DNA of 64,000 nucleotides from Tabrizicola sp. TH137. GTDB lineage: Bacteria > Pseudomonadota > Alphaproteobacteria > Rhodobacterales > Rhodobacteraceae. Positions 18,724-27,481 of this stretch are shown piece by piece. The stretch covers positions 806,001 through 870,000 of the forward strand of contig NZ_PKRQ01000002.1 in NCBI RefSeq assembly GCF_002855575.1. The letters run 5' to 3'. Below the pieces are notes generated by a model. It made no database searches. It was not told the origin of the DNA and saw only the letters and a program-made list of their open reading frames with translations. The stretch's first letter is position 1; each line of letters starts with the position of its first letter. A program made the position numbers and the translations under genes.

Positions 18724-19839
18724 TCACACCGCCGCCAGCCCTTCCGCGATCCCCGCCCAGAGCGCCTCGACCGGCTCCACCCCGATCGACAGCCGCAGAA
18801 AGCCTTCGGGCACCGCATCGCCCCAGCGCGCGCGGCGTTCGCCCGCGCTATGGGTGGACCCAAAGCTTGTCGTCCGCGCCATATAGGGGCAGGCTTCCAG
18901 AAACCGCTCCGCCGCCTCGGCACTCTCCAGGGTCACCCCGATCAGGAAGCCGAAGCCCCGCGCCTGCCGTGCCATCACCGCATGGGACGGGTCACCGGCC
19001 AGCCCCGGATAGCGCAAGGCCCCCACCTTGGGATGCGCGGCCAGCCGTTCTGCAATCACCTGCGCGCTCGCGCACATCCGCGCGAGGCGCAGTTCCAGCG
19101 TCTCGATCCCCCGATGCACCAGCCAGGCCTCGAATGCCCCCGGCACGGCGCCCGACAGTTTCCGCCAGTCCCGCACCCGTGCCATCAGCCCAGCATCCCG
19201 CCCCGCCACATGGCCGAAGAGCACATCCGCATGCCCCCCCGGCGCCTTGGTATCCGCGGCCACCACCAGATCCGCCCCAAGGTCCAGCGGGCGCTGCAAC
19301 ACCGCCGTCAGCGTGGTGTTGTCCACGATCACCACCGCCCCCGCCGCCTTGGCCCGCGCGGCCACCGCAGCAATGTCGCAGACCTCCAGCCCCGGATTGG
19401 AGGGCGTCTCCAGATAAACGATCCCCGCGCCGGCGAAATCCGCCTGCCCCATCTCCACCGTCGGCACATAGTCCAGCGTCACGCCGAAAGGTTTCAGGAA
19501 CCCTTCCGCGAAAAGCCGCACGGTGTAATAGCCGTCCGAGGGCAGCACCACCCGCTTGCCCGGCACAACCGCCGCGAAAAGCGCCGCCGAGATCGCCGCC
19601 ATGCCTGACGGAAAGCTCACGCATGGCGCGCCTTCCAGCACGGCCAGCTGCGCCTCCACCTCCTCCCATGTCGGCATCGCCATCCGGCCATAGATGAACC
19701 CGCCCACATCGCTGCGCGGCAGGTGATAGGTCGCGGCACTGACAAGAGGCGGCGTCACCGGATCGCCCTGTTCCAGCCGCGCCGCACGGTGATGCAGCAG
19801 GTCTGCGAAGCGGCGGTCGTCCTCATTGCGGATGGTCAT
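18724..19839 (-). CDS. Cystathionine gamma/beta-lyase-like PLP enzyme (Cys/Met metabolism)
   Basis: A 371-residue member of the Cys/Met-metabolism PLP family, which cleaves or exchanges the gamma or beta side chain of sulfur amino acids. Visible are FIYGRMAMPTWEEVEAQLA, the PLP-stacking SFPSGMAAISAALF, the VYLETPSNPGLEVCDI aspartate/asparagine region, IVDNTTLTAVLQRPLDLGAD and the PLP lysine in ADTKAPGGHADVLFG. The family usually has S-x-TKY-x-GH at that lysine; here it is ADTKAPGGH. The C-terminus has the SFGSTHSAGERRA substrate-carboxylate region. The exact reaction (beta- or gamma-elimination) is not decided. It reads in the same direction as the amine-catabolism genes upstream, 144 bases apart. 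Confidence 0.85.
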   Translation of the reverse strand: MTIRNEDDRRFADLLHHRAARLEQGDPVTPPLVSAATYHLPRSDVGGFIYGRMAMPTWEEVEAQLAVLEGAPCVSFPSGMAAISAALFAAVVPGKRVVLPSDGYYTVRLFAEGFLKPFGVTLDYVPTVEMGQADFAGAGIVYLETPSNPGLEVCDIAAVAARAKAAGAVVIVDNTTLTAVLQRPLDLGADLVVAADTKAPGGHADVLFGHVAGRDAGLMARVRDWRKLSGAVPGAFEAWLVHRGIETLELRLARMCASAQVIAERLAAHPKVGALRYPGLAGDPSHAVMARQARGFGFLIGVTLESAEAAERFLEACPYMARTTSFGSTHSAGERRARWGDAVPEGFLRLSIGVEPVEALWAGIAEGLAAV

Positions 19840-19920
19840 GGGGCGGGTCTCCTTCCGCGCCGATCCTTCCCCCGGCGCAGGGCCGGATGCAACCCCGCAC
19901 CGTTGCGCCCCGCCGCACCC

Positions 19921-19977
19921 CCGGGAGGGCTGCCTGCCCTCCCGGACCCACCCGGGGATATTTTCAGACAGAAAGTG
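19921..19977 (-). terminator. Hairpin plus family B element, copy 1
   Basis: CCGGGAGGGC (19921-19930) pairs with GCCCTCCCGG (19936-19945) around TGCCT. Next to it is the 22-base element at 19956-19977 beginning GGATATTTTCAGACAG, identical at 30900 (inverted) and 37743. On the minus strand it begins seven bases after the stop of the dehydrogenase gene at 19984, so it probably ends that transcript. Confidence 0.6.
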
Positions 19978-19983
19978 ATGGGG

Positions 19984-20883
19984 TCATTCCAGCCGGGCCG
20001 GGAAGCCTTCCGCCCGCAGATCGGTCCCCAGCGCATCTTCCAGCAGCTTCACGATCTGCGTCGATTGCGCCGTCCCGCCATAGACGGCCTTGCCTTTCAT
20101 GAAGGTCTGGTTGGTCAGCGAGGCAAGGTCCAGCGGCACCCCGAATTCCTTGCCGAAGCCCATGGCAAAGCCCAGATCCTTCAGCGCAAGGTCCATCGTG
20201 AAGGCGATGTCATAGCTGCCATTCAGGATAAGCTGCCCCTCCGTCTCATGCACGAAACTCGTGCCGGAGGAGGCGGTGATCGCCTCCCAGGACGTCTTCA
20301 GGTCCAGCCCCCCCCGCTTGGCCAGCATCAGCGCCTCGCCATCCGCCACCAGATGGATGAAGGCCAGCATGTTCGTGATCACCTTGATGATCGCCGCCGA
20401 TCCCAACGGGCCCATATGGAAGATGCGCTTCCCGATCGCCTGCAAGGCGGGCTTGTGCAGCTCGAAGAGGTCGGCATCGCCCCCCACCAGCACCGTGATC
20501 TCGCCCCGCGCGGCCAGATGGACGCCCCCGGTCACAGGCGCCTCCAGCAGCCGCACGCCCCCCGTCCTCGCCAGCCCCGCCAGCCGCAGGATATCCTCGC
20601 GCCCCAGCGTCGAATTCTCGATCCAGGTCGCCCCGGGCTTCATCGTGGTCAGAAGCTGCGCCAGCACCGCCTCCGACACGGCCGGCGAGGGCAGGCAGGT
20701 AAAGACATGGTCCGCCTCTGCCGCCACGCCCGCCGGGCTGTCGGCCACCCTCGCCCCCATCGCCCGGTGCCGTTCCGCCAGCGCCGGATCGCGGTCATAG
20801 ACCGTGACCTCATGCCCCGCGCGGATCAGGCTGGCCGCCAGATGCCCCCCGAGGTTGCCGAGGCCCACATATCCATATTTCAT
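19984..20883 (-). CDS. NAD(P)-dependent beta-hydroxyacid dehydrogenase family protein
   Basis: A 299-residue enzyme of the 3-hydroxyisobutyrate dehydrogenase/tartronate-semialdehyde reductase family. The Rossmann motif is YGYVGLGNLGGHLA at the very N-terminus. The substrate loop is LEAPVTGGVHLAARGEI, and the catalytic lysine is in GSAAIIKVITNML, followed by a helical dimerisation domain. The start overlaps the aldehyde dehydrogenase stop by four bases, so the two are coupled. It may reduce or oxidise an intermediate linked to the aldehyde dehydrogenase step. The substrate is unknown. Confidence 0.88.
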   Translation of the reverse strand: MKYGYVGLGNLGGHLAASLIRAGHEVTVYDRDPALAERHRAMGARVADSPAGVAAEADHVFTCLPSPAVSEAVLAQLLTTMKPGATWIENSTLGREDILRLAGLARTGGVRLLEAPVTGGVHLAARGEITVLVGGDADLFELHKPALQAIGKRIFHMGPLGSAAIIKVITNMLAFIHLVADGEALMLAKRGGLDLKTSWEAITASSGTSFVHETEGQLILNGSYDIAFTMDLALKDLGFAMGFGKEFGVPLDLASLTNQTFMKGKAVYGGTAQSTQIVKLLEDALGTDLRAEGFPARLE

Positions 20884-22310
20884 GCCCCATGCCCCACGAT
20901 GGCCTTGACCTCGCAGAAGTCATGGATGCCCCAATCGGCATATTCCCGTCCGTTGCCCGACTGCTTGTAGCCGCCGAAGGGCGCGAACGTATCCCAGGCC
21001 GGGTAGTTCAGGCTGATCTGCCCCGCCCGCAGCCGCCGCGCCACGGCCACGGCCTCCGGCGTCGGCCCCTGCACATAGGCGGCAAGGCCATAGACCGTGT
21101 CATTGGCCATCGCCACCGCCTCATCCACCGTGTCATAGCCGATGACCGACAGGACGGGGCCAAAGATCTCTTCCCGCGCCACCGTCATGTCATTGGTGAC
21201 ATGGCCAAAGACCGTGGGCCGCACGAACCAGCCCCGGTTCACGCCGACCGGACGGCCCACGCCACCGGTGACCAGCGTCGCGCCCTCGTCGATCCCCTTC
21301 TGGATCAGGGCCTGCACCTTGTCGAATTGCAGCTTGCTGACCAGCGGCCCCATCGTCACGGACGCGTCATTGGGATCGCCCACGACCACGGCCTCCGCCG
21401 CTTCCTTCGCCACGGCCAGCGCCTCGTCCATCCGGCCCGCCGGCACGAACATCCGCGTCGGCGCATCGCAGGACTGCCCCGTATTGCCAAAGCAACCCTC
21501 GACCCCGCCCTTCACGGCTGCCGCCAGATCGGCGGTGGGGAGGATGATATTGGCCGATTTCCCGCCCAGTTCCTGCGCCACGCGCTTCACCGTGGGTGCC
21601 GCCGCCGCCGCCACGGCCGTCCCCGCGCGGGTGGACCCGGTAAAGGACACCATGTCCACCTCGGGATGGGCCGACATCCGCGCCCCCACTTCCGGCCCGG
21701 TCCCGTTCACCAGGTTGAACACCCCCGCCGGAACCCCCGCCGCATGGCAGACCTCGGCAAAGAGGATGCCCGACAAGGGCGCAATCTCCGACGGCTTCAG
21801 CACCATGGTGCAGCCTGCCGCGATGGCCGGCCCCACCTTGCAGGCGATCTGGTTCATCGGCCAGTTCCAGGGCGTGATCAGCGCGCAGACCCCGATCCCC
21901 TCGCGGATCAGCAGCGTCTCGCCCCGCATCTCTTCCCAGTGGAACTCCTTCGCCGCCTTGATCGTGCTTTCCAGATGCACCTGCCCTGCCCAGGCCTGCG
22001 CCTCGCGCGCCCAGGCCATCGGCGCGCCCATCTCGGTGCTCATGGCGACCGCGAATTCCTCATAGCGCTTGTTGTACTCGGCCAGAATCGCCTCCAGCAG
22101 CGCGATCCGATCCGCCGCCTTCCAGGAGGAAAAGCCGTCAAAGGCCGCCCGCGCCGCCAGGATCGCCCGGTCGGCATCGGCCACTGTGCCCAGGGCCACC
22201 TGCGCGACGATCTCCTCCGTCGCGGGGTTTTCCACACCCATCGTGGTCCCGCCCAGAGGCGCCACCCATTCCCCGTTGATGTAGAATTTCGAAAGATTCG
22301 CGTAAGCCAT
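20880..22310 (-). CDS. NAD(P)-dependent aldehyde dehydrogenase
   Basis: A 476-residue aldehyde dehydrogenase oxidising an aldehyde to the acid. The cofactor region is ALITPWNWPMNQIACKVGPA, the general-base glutamate is in AQELGGKSANIIL, and the nucleophilic cysteine is in GNTGQSCDAPTRM. The C-terminal EEIFGPVLSVIGYD is also present. I choose the ATG at 22310 (MAYANLSKFYI): GAGG sits six bases upstream. The GTG at 22322 would add four residues inside the ribosome site. It sits between mttB-like and beta-hydroxyacid dehydrogenase genes. Betaine-aldehyde or a similar small aldehyde is a plausible but unproven substrate. Confidence 0.92.
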   Translation of the reverse strand: MAYANLSKFYINGEWVAPLGGTTMGVENPATEEIVAQVALGTVADADRAILAARAAFDGFSSWKAADRIALLEAILAEYNKRYEEFAVAMSTEMGAPMAWAREAQAWAGQVHLESTIKAAKEFHWEEMRGETLLIREGIGVCALITPWNWPMNQIACKVGPAIAAGCTMVLKPSEIAPLSGILFAEVCHAAGVPAGVFNLVNGTGPEVGARMSAHPEVDMVSFTGSTRAGTAVAAAAAPTVKRVAQELGGKSANIILPTADLAAAVKGGVEGCFGNTGQSCDAPTRMFVPAGRMDEALAVAKEAAEAVVVGDPNDASVTMGPLVSKLQFDKVQALIQKGIDEGATLVTGGVGRPVGVNRGWFVRPTVFGHVTNDMTVAREEIFGPVLSVIGYDTVDEAVAMANDTVYGLAAYVQGPTPEAVAVARRLRAGQISLNYPAWDTFAPFGGYKQSGNGREYADWGIHDFCEVKAIVGHGA

Positions 22311-22318
22311 TCTGATCC

Positions 22319-23878
22319 TCACCGGAAATAGATGTTGAACCGCGCCCTGATCGCGGCATCGACCTCGGGCTCCACCCGGCAGCCCGCCTTCGCCAGAATC
22401 TCATTCTTGCGCCGGATCGCGGTGTCCAGCAACAAGGGTTTCCCGGCCTCGTTCCATTCCTTGGGGCTCATCCGGTTGCCCACATTGGGATAGATATATT
22501 CCGTCTGCATCAGGCTCAGCGTCTGCTCCGACCCGAGGTAATGCCCCGGCCCGCCCAGACAGACCTCCTTCATCGCCTCGATGGAGGTGCTGTCCTCCGT
22601 CACGTCGATCCCCCGCACCAGCCGCATCGCCTGCCCCAGCAGGTCATCGCCAAGAACGAGGCTCTCCAGACAGAAGCCCAGCAGCGAGGCATGCATCCCC
22701 ACCGCCTCATAGCACATGTTCAGCCCCGCCAGACCGGCCAGCGAATTGGTGATCCCCTGCTCCCACCCGGCCTGCATGTCGGGAAGCTTCGAGTCGGAGA
22801 TGCCCGAGGCAGCGCCCCCCGGCAGGTCATAGAAACGGTGCATCTGCGCGCAGCCCGCCGTCAGCAGCGCCTGTTCCGCCGACCCGCCGCTCATCGCCCC
22901 GGTCCGCAGGTCGCTGACAAAGGGCCAGGTGCCAAAGATCGCCGGCGCCCCCTTCTTGATCGCGTTCACATAGACGACCCCGGCAAGGCACTCTGCCACC
23001 GCCTGCACGATGGTCAGGGCGATGGGCGCAGGCGCCGTCGCCCCCGCCTGCCCCGCCGACAGCAGCAGCATGGGCATGCCCCGCCGGATGCAATCCTCCA
23101 TCGTGATGCAGGACTCTTCCGCAAACTTCATCGGCGGCACGACGAAGCAGTTGGAATTGCTGACAAATGGCCGCTCCAGCCACTTCTCCTCGCCACCCGC
23201 CACCATATAAAGCATGTCAAAACAATCCGCGACATGGGACGGATCGCTGAAGGATGTCCCCACATGCTTCTTCGTGCCCGCAAGGCAGGCATAAAGCGTG
23301 TTCAGGTCCATCTCCCTGTTGTCCACCACATCGCGGCAGACCATGGTGCGCTGATAGAAATGGATGTTGTCGAGGTTATCGACCAGCCGCGCCCCGTCAT
23401 ACAGGTCCTGCGCCGTCGACTCCCGATAGTCCAGCGTGATCGGGTCCACGATATGCACCGCCGCCCCCGCCGTGCCGAAATGCACATTCGTCCCGGTCAG
23501 ATGCAGGTCATGCTTGGGGTCGCGCGCATAAAGCGTGATGTCCCGCGCCGCCACCGCCAGCATGTCCTCCACCAGCGCGCGGGGGAAGCGCAGCCGCCCG
23601 TCATCCCCCTGGATTGCCCCGGCGGCGGTCATGATCTCCACCCCCGATTTCGGCGCCTGGCTCAGCCCGATCACCTCCAGCGCCTCAAGGGCCGAGGCAT
23701 GGATCTTCGCCATCCCGGCTTCCGTCAGGGGCTTGTACTGCCCCCCCGGCATCCCGCCCCGGACCGGCCGCACATTCTCGGCCAGAGGGGCCGCCCGCAG
23801 CGCCACCCGCGCCGACCGGCCCCCGGATCGCCCGGAAGCCCGCCGCGTCGGTTCGCACACCTCGCCAATATCGCTCAT
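22319..23878 (-). CDS. MttB-family (trimethylamine/betaine) methyltransferase, non-pyrrolysine
   Basis: A 519-residue protein of the MttB superfamily. Archaeal MttB demethylates trimethylamine using pyrrolysine read through an in-frame TAG. This gene has no internal stop. Residues such as TWPFVSDLRTGAMSGGSAE replace the pyrrolysine region, as in MtgB, the glycine-betaine methyltransferase of Desulfitobacterium. The start has a basic N-terminal tail, then VRPVRGGMPGGQYKPLTEAG where the family begins. No corrinoid-binding partner (MttC-like) is encoded next to it. It lies with dimethylglycine/sarcosine-type dehydrogenases, supporting a role in demethylating quaternary amines. The exact substrate is open. 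Confidence 0.88.
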   Translation of the reverse strand: MSDIGEVCEPTRRASGRSGGRSARVALRAAPLAENVRPVRGGMPGGQYKPLTEAGMAKIHASALEALEVIGLSQAPKSGVEIMTAAGAIQGDDGRLRFPRALVEDMLAVAARDITLYARDPKHDLHLTGTNVHFGTAGAAVHIVDPITLDYRESTAQDLYDGARLVDNLDNIHFYQRTMVCRDVVDNREMDLNTLYACLAGTKKHVGTSFSDPSHVADCFDMLYMVAGGEEKWLERPFVSNSNCFVVPPMKFAEESCITMEDCIRRGMPMLLLSAGQAGATAPAPIALTIVQAVAECLAGVVYVNAIKKGAPAIFGTWPFVSDLRTGAMSGGSAEQALLTAGCAQMHRFYDLPGGAASGISDSKLPDMQAGWEQGITNSLAGLAGLNMCYEAVGMHASLLGFCLESLVLGDDLLGQAMRLVRGIDVTEDSTSIEAMKEVCLGGPGHYLGSEQTLSLMQTEYIYPNVGNRMSPKEWNEAGKPLLLDTAIRRKNEILAKAGCRVEPEVDAAIRARFNIYFR

Positions 23879-23930
23879 CGCCCGTTCTCCCTTGGCAGGG
23901 CCCGCCCGGCGCCAACGCCACGCAAGCCCT

Positions 23931-23984
23931 CACTTTCTGTCCAAAAATATCCTCGGGGGGTCCGGGGGGCAGACGGCCCCCCGG
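23931..23984 (-). terminator. Hairpin plus family B element, copy 2 (diverged)
   Basis: The 22-base element at 23931 reads CACTTTCTGTCCAAAA in this strand and differs from the other copies at two bases. Beside it CCGGGGGGC (23962-23970) and GCCCCCCGG (23976-23984) form a hairpin. Reading the minus strand this follows the stop of the gene at 24006, and a TTTTT run follows the hairpin. It therefore may separate that operon from the mttB-like gene. Confidence 0.6.
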
Positions 23985-24005
23985 GGGTTCCACCCGCGCA
24001 ACGTC

Positions 24006-26450
24006 TCACATCCGCACCCGCTCCGATTTCGGGTCATGCATCGGCACCAGCGAGGCCACCGCCCGATGCCGAACACCCGCCACCTCGATCTCATAGGCCG
24101 ATCCCAGCACCTCTTCCTCGCTCTCGCCCGCGCAAGGCACATAGCCCATGCCGATCGCCCCGCCGAGGAAATGCCCGTAATTCCCGCTCGTCACCGGCCC
24201 CACGATCTTGCCATCCCGCACGATCGCCTCGTTGTGGAACAGCATCACCTCGGGGTCTTCCATCCGGAACTGCACCATCCGGCGCGACAGCCCCGCCTCC
24301 GCCTTCCGCAGCACCGCCTCGCGCCCCATGAAATCCGGCTTCTTCTTCGACACGGTAAAGCCCAGACCCGCCTCCAGCACATGATCCTCATCGGTGATGT
24401 CATGGCCCCAATGGCGATAGGCCTTCTCGATCCGGCAACTGTCCAGCGTGTGCAACCCGCACAGCGTGAAGCCCAGACCCTCGCCCGCCGCCTCCAGCGC
24501 CTCGAAGACATGCGCCGTCTGGTCGGAACTCACATAAAGCTCCCAGCCCAGCTCGCCCACGTAAGTGACCCGATGCGCGCGGGCCAAACCCATCCCCACC
24601 TCGATCTCCCGCGCCGTCCCGAAAGGATGGCCCGCATTGGAAAAATCGTCGGGGGAAACCCGCGCCATCAGATCGCGCGCCTTCGGCCCCATGACGCAGA
24701 GCACGCTTTCCGCCGCCGTCATGTCGGTGATGGTGACGAATTCCTCCCCCAGACAGCGCCGCAGATGCGCCAGATTGCGCTGAAGCGTCGCCCCCGGCAC
24801 CACCAGCAGATAGGCCGTCTCCGACAGCCGCGTCACCGTCAGGTCGGCCTCGATCCCGCCCCGGTCATTCAGGAACATCGTATAGACAATGCGCCCCGGC
24901 GCCACATCCACCTCCGCCGAACAGACCCGGTTCAGGAAGGCAGCCGCATCCCGCCCCTCCACCCGGATCTTCCCGAAGGACGTCATGTCGAAGAACCCGA
25001 CCCCCTCCCGCACGGCCAGATGCTCGGCCTTCTGGTTCTCGAACCAGTTCTGCCGCTTCCAGGAATAGCGATATTCACGCTCCTGCCCCGGACGCGCGAA
25101 CCAGTTCGCCCGCTCCCATCCGGCCACCTCGCCAAACACCGCGCCCCGCGCCTTCAGATGCTCATGCAGCGGCGTCCGCCGCACCCCGCGGCTCGTCACC
25201 ACCTGCCGATAGGGGAAATGGTCCGCATACAAGAGCCCCAGCGTCTCGCTCACCCGCTCCTTGAGGTAAGCCCGGTTCCGCTGGAACGGCTGCGCCCGGC
25301 GGATATCCACCTCCCAAAGATCAAAGGGCGGCTCCCCTTCCGTGATCCACGAGGCCAGCGCCATCCCCGCGCCGCCCGACCCGGCAATCCCGACCGAGTT
25401 ATACCCGGCCGCAATCCAATAGCCCCGCAATTCCGGCGCCTCGCCCAGATAATAGCGGTCATCCGGCGTGAAACTCTCCGGCCCGTTGAAAAACGTATGA
25501 ATCCCCGATGTCTGGAACAACGGCATCCGGTTCATCGCATGCTCAAGGATGGGCATGAAATGATCCCAATCCTCGGGCAGCGTGTCGAACATGAAATCCT
25601 CGCGGATGCCCTCCATCCCCCAGGGCTTCGCCTTGGGCTCAAAGGCCCCGATCATCATCTTGCCCGCGTCGGATTTGTAATAGGCGCATTCATCCGGTAC
25701 CCGCAGCACGGGCAGATGGCCCAGCCCCTCCACCGGTTCGGTGATCAGATAGAAATGCTCGCAGGCATGCAGCGGCAGCGTGACGCCCGACTGCGCCGCC
25801 AGATCGCGCCCCCACATCCCCCCGCAATTCACCACCACATCGGCGGCGATGAACCCAGGCTCCCCATCCGCGCCCACATAATCCACCCCGGTCACGCGGC
25901 CGCCCGCCTGACGCACCCCCGTCACCTTCGTATGCTCAAAGATCGCCGCCCCGCGCATCCGCGCGCCCTTGGCCAGCGCCATGGCGATATTCGCCGGGTC
26001 GCATTGCCCGTCCAGCGGCAGATGCACCGCCCCCACCACATCCGACACGTTCAGATGCGGATACATCTCCTTCACCTGCGACGGCGAGATTTCCGCCACA
26101 TCCACCCCGAAGATGCGCGCCACCGTCGCCTGCCGCAGCAATTCCTCGCGCCGATGCTCCGTCAGCGCGACCGAGATGCTGCCCACCTGCCGCATCCCCG
26201 TCGCCACCCCGGTTTCGGCCTCCAGCTTCACATACAGATCCGCCGAATACTTCGCCAACCGCGTCATGTTCGCGGAACCGCGCAACTGCCCGATCAGCCC
26301 CGCCGCATGCCATGTCGTCCCGCTGGTCAACTGCTTGCGTTCCAGCAGCACCACGTCCTTCCACCCCGCCTTGGCCAGATGATAGGCCACCGAACAGCCC
26401 GACACGCCGCCCCCGATGACCACGGCACGCGCGTTTGCAGGAATGGTCAT
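24006..26450 (-). CDS. FAD-dependent dimethylglycine/sarcosine-dehydrogenase-like oxidoreductase with GcvT domain
   Basis: An 814-residue two-part enzyme. The N-terminal half is a DAO-type flavoprotein starting ARAVVIGGGVSGCSVAYHLA, with GTTWHAAGLIGQLRGSAN after it and VVNCGGMWGRDLA further on. From about residue 430 there is a GcvT-like folate-binding half (FFDMTSFGKIRVEGRDAAAF, GELGWELYVSSDQ, AYRHWGHDITDEDHVLEAG). This is the plan of dimethylglycine dehydrogenase and sarcosine dehydrogenase, which oxidatively demethylate and pass formaldehyde to tetrahydrofolate. A paralogue of equal length is two genes upstream (27478). The start overlaps the preceding stop by four bases. Confidence 0.9.
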   Translation of the reverse strand: MTIPANARAVVIGGGVSGCSVAYHLAKAGWKDVVLLERKQLTSGTTWHAAGLIGQLRGSANMTRLAKYSADLYVKLEAETGVATGMRQVGSISVALTEHRREELLRQATVARIFGVDVAEISPSQVKEMYPHLNVSDVVGAVHLPLDGQCDPANIAMALAKGARMRGAAIFEHTKVTGVRQAGGRVTGVDYVGADGEPGFIAADVVVNCGGMWGRDLAAQSGVTLPLHACEHFYLITEPVEGLGHLPVLRVPDECAYYKSDAGKMMIGAFEPKAKPWGMEGIREDFMFDTLPEDWDHFMPILEHAMNRMPLFQTSGIHTFFNGPESFTPDDRYYLGEAPELRGYWIAAGYNSVGIAGSGGAGMALASWITEGEPPFDLWEVDIRRAQPFQRNRAYLKERVSETLGLLYADHFPYRQVVTSRGVRRTPLHEHLKARGAVFGEVAGWERANWFARPGQEREYRYSWKRQNWFENQKAEHLAVREGVGFFDMTSFGKIRVEGRDAAAFLNRVCSAEVDVAPGRIVYTMFLNDRGGIEADLTVTRLSETAYLLVVPGATLQRNLAHLRRCLGEEFVTITDMTAAESVLCVMGPKARDLMARVSPDDFSNAGHPFGTAREIEVGMGLARAHRVTYVGELGWELYVSSDQTAHVFEALEAAGEGLGFTLCGLHTLDSCRIEKAYRHWGHDITDEDHVLEAGLGFTVSKKKPDFMGREAVLRKAEAGLSRRMVQFRMEDPEVMLFHNEAIVRDGKIVGPVTSGNYGHFLGGAIGMGYVPCAGESEEEVLGSAYEIEVAGVRHRAVASLVPMHDPKSERVRM

Positions 26451-27481
26451 GTCTTTGTCTCCGAAGGGATCAATACCAGTTTTCCGGGAAACCGCCCCGC
26501 GGCCAGATCGGCCTGCGCGCGCCCGATATCGCGCAGAGGATAGGTGTTCGATACCACGGGCCGAAGGCGCGCGGTGTTGATGATCGTGACCAGACCCGCG
26601 AACACCTCGCGCGGCTGATGGGTGGCGCCATAGATCGTCAGATCGTTCAGATAGACCCGGCGCAGATCGCCCTGCACCATCGCCCCCGCCACCGCCCCGC
26701 TCGTCGCATAGCGCCCGCCGGGCCGCAGCGCATCCAGCCGCTGCTGCCAGCCGTCACCGCCCACCACATCAATCACCACGTCAAACGCCTTGTCCTGCGG
26801 CACGCCATCACGCGCCAGCACCGCCACGTTCATGGCGCGCAGGGGGGCGGATTTCGACAGGCTGCACTGCCCGGTCACCTCGGCCCCGCGCAGCAGCGCC
26901 AGTTGCACCGCCGCCAGCCCCACCCCGCCCGAGGCTCCGGTCACCAGCACCCGCTCCCCCACCGCCACTTGCGCCCGGTGCAACAGGTTATGCGCCGTGC
27001 CATAGGCACAGGGCATCGCCCCGATTTCCACATCGGACAAAGGCGAGGCGCTGACATCATGCAGATGCCGCGCCTTCACGAGGCAATATTGCGCGAAGGC
27101 CCCGTCAAACTCCGATCCGATCGACACGAAGGCAATCGGATTTTCGGCCGTCGGCTCATGCTGGTTCGTCGGGCAGATCACCCGCGCGCCCAGCGCCAAT
27201 CCCTCAACCCCGTCGCCCAGCGCCACGATCCGCCCGCAGAGGTCAGAGCCCTGTATCCGAGGAAAGCCCATCGACCCCGACCATCCCGCCGCCCGCCCCT
27301 CGCCGCCATACCAGCCGACGCGCGTGTTGATATCGGTCATGTTGACGCCCGCCGCCAGCACACGCACCAGCACCTCGCCCGCTCCCGGACGCGGCACGGG
27401 GATATCGTCACGCCAGACCAGCGCCTCCGGCCCGCCATGGCGGATCAACTGCACGCCAGACATGGTGGCCGGGATCGTCAT
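26447..27481 (-). CDS. Zinc-less alcohol dehydrogenase / quinone oxidoreductase family protein
   Basis: A 344-residue medium-chain dehydrogenase/reductase. It has the GroES-like N-terminus GAGEVLVRVLAAGVNMTDINTR, the GSDLCGRIVALGDGV turn, and the NADPH-binding VLVTGASGGVGLAAVQLALLRGAE. The zinc-binding cysteines of true alcohol dehydrogenases are missing, placing it with quinone oxidoreductase-like enzymes. It overlaps both neighbours by four bases, so it is made together with the two FAD/GcvT dehydrogenases. Its role among them is not known; recycling an aldehyde or unsaturated product is possible. A start at the inner ATG (MSGVQLIRHGG) is also possible. Confidence 0.88.
   Translation of the reverse strand: MTIPATMSGVQLIRHGGPEALVWRDDIPVPRPGAGEVLVRVLAAGVNMTDINTRVGWYGGEGRAAGWSGSMGFPRIQGSDLCGRIVALGDGVEGLALGARVICPTNQHEPTAENPIAFVSIGSEFDGAFAQYCLVKARHLHDVSASPLSDVEIGAMPCAYGTAHNLLHRAQVAVGERVLVTGASGGVGLAAVQLALLRGAEVTGQCSLSKSAPLRAMNVAVLARDGVPQDKAFDVVIDVVGGDGWQQRLDALRPGGRYATSGAVAGAMVQGDLRRVYLNDLTIYGATHQPREVFAGLVTIINTARLRPVVSNTYPLRDIGRAQADLAAGRFPGKLVLIPSETKT

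Noticed and set aside
23535-26543. 1002-codon plus-strand open frame opposite mttB and the FAD dehydrogenase
   Set aside because: Rich in His/Arg/Pro, with no recognisable domain, and fully antisense to well-supported genes.
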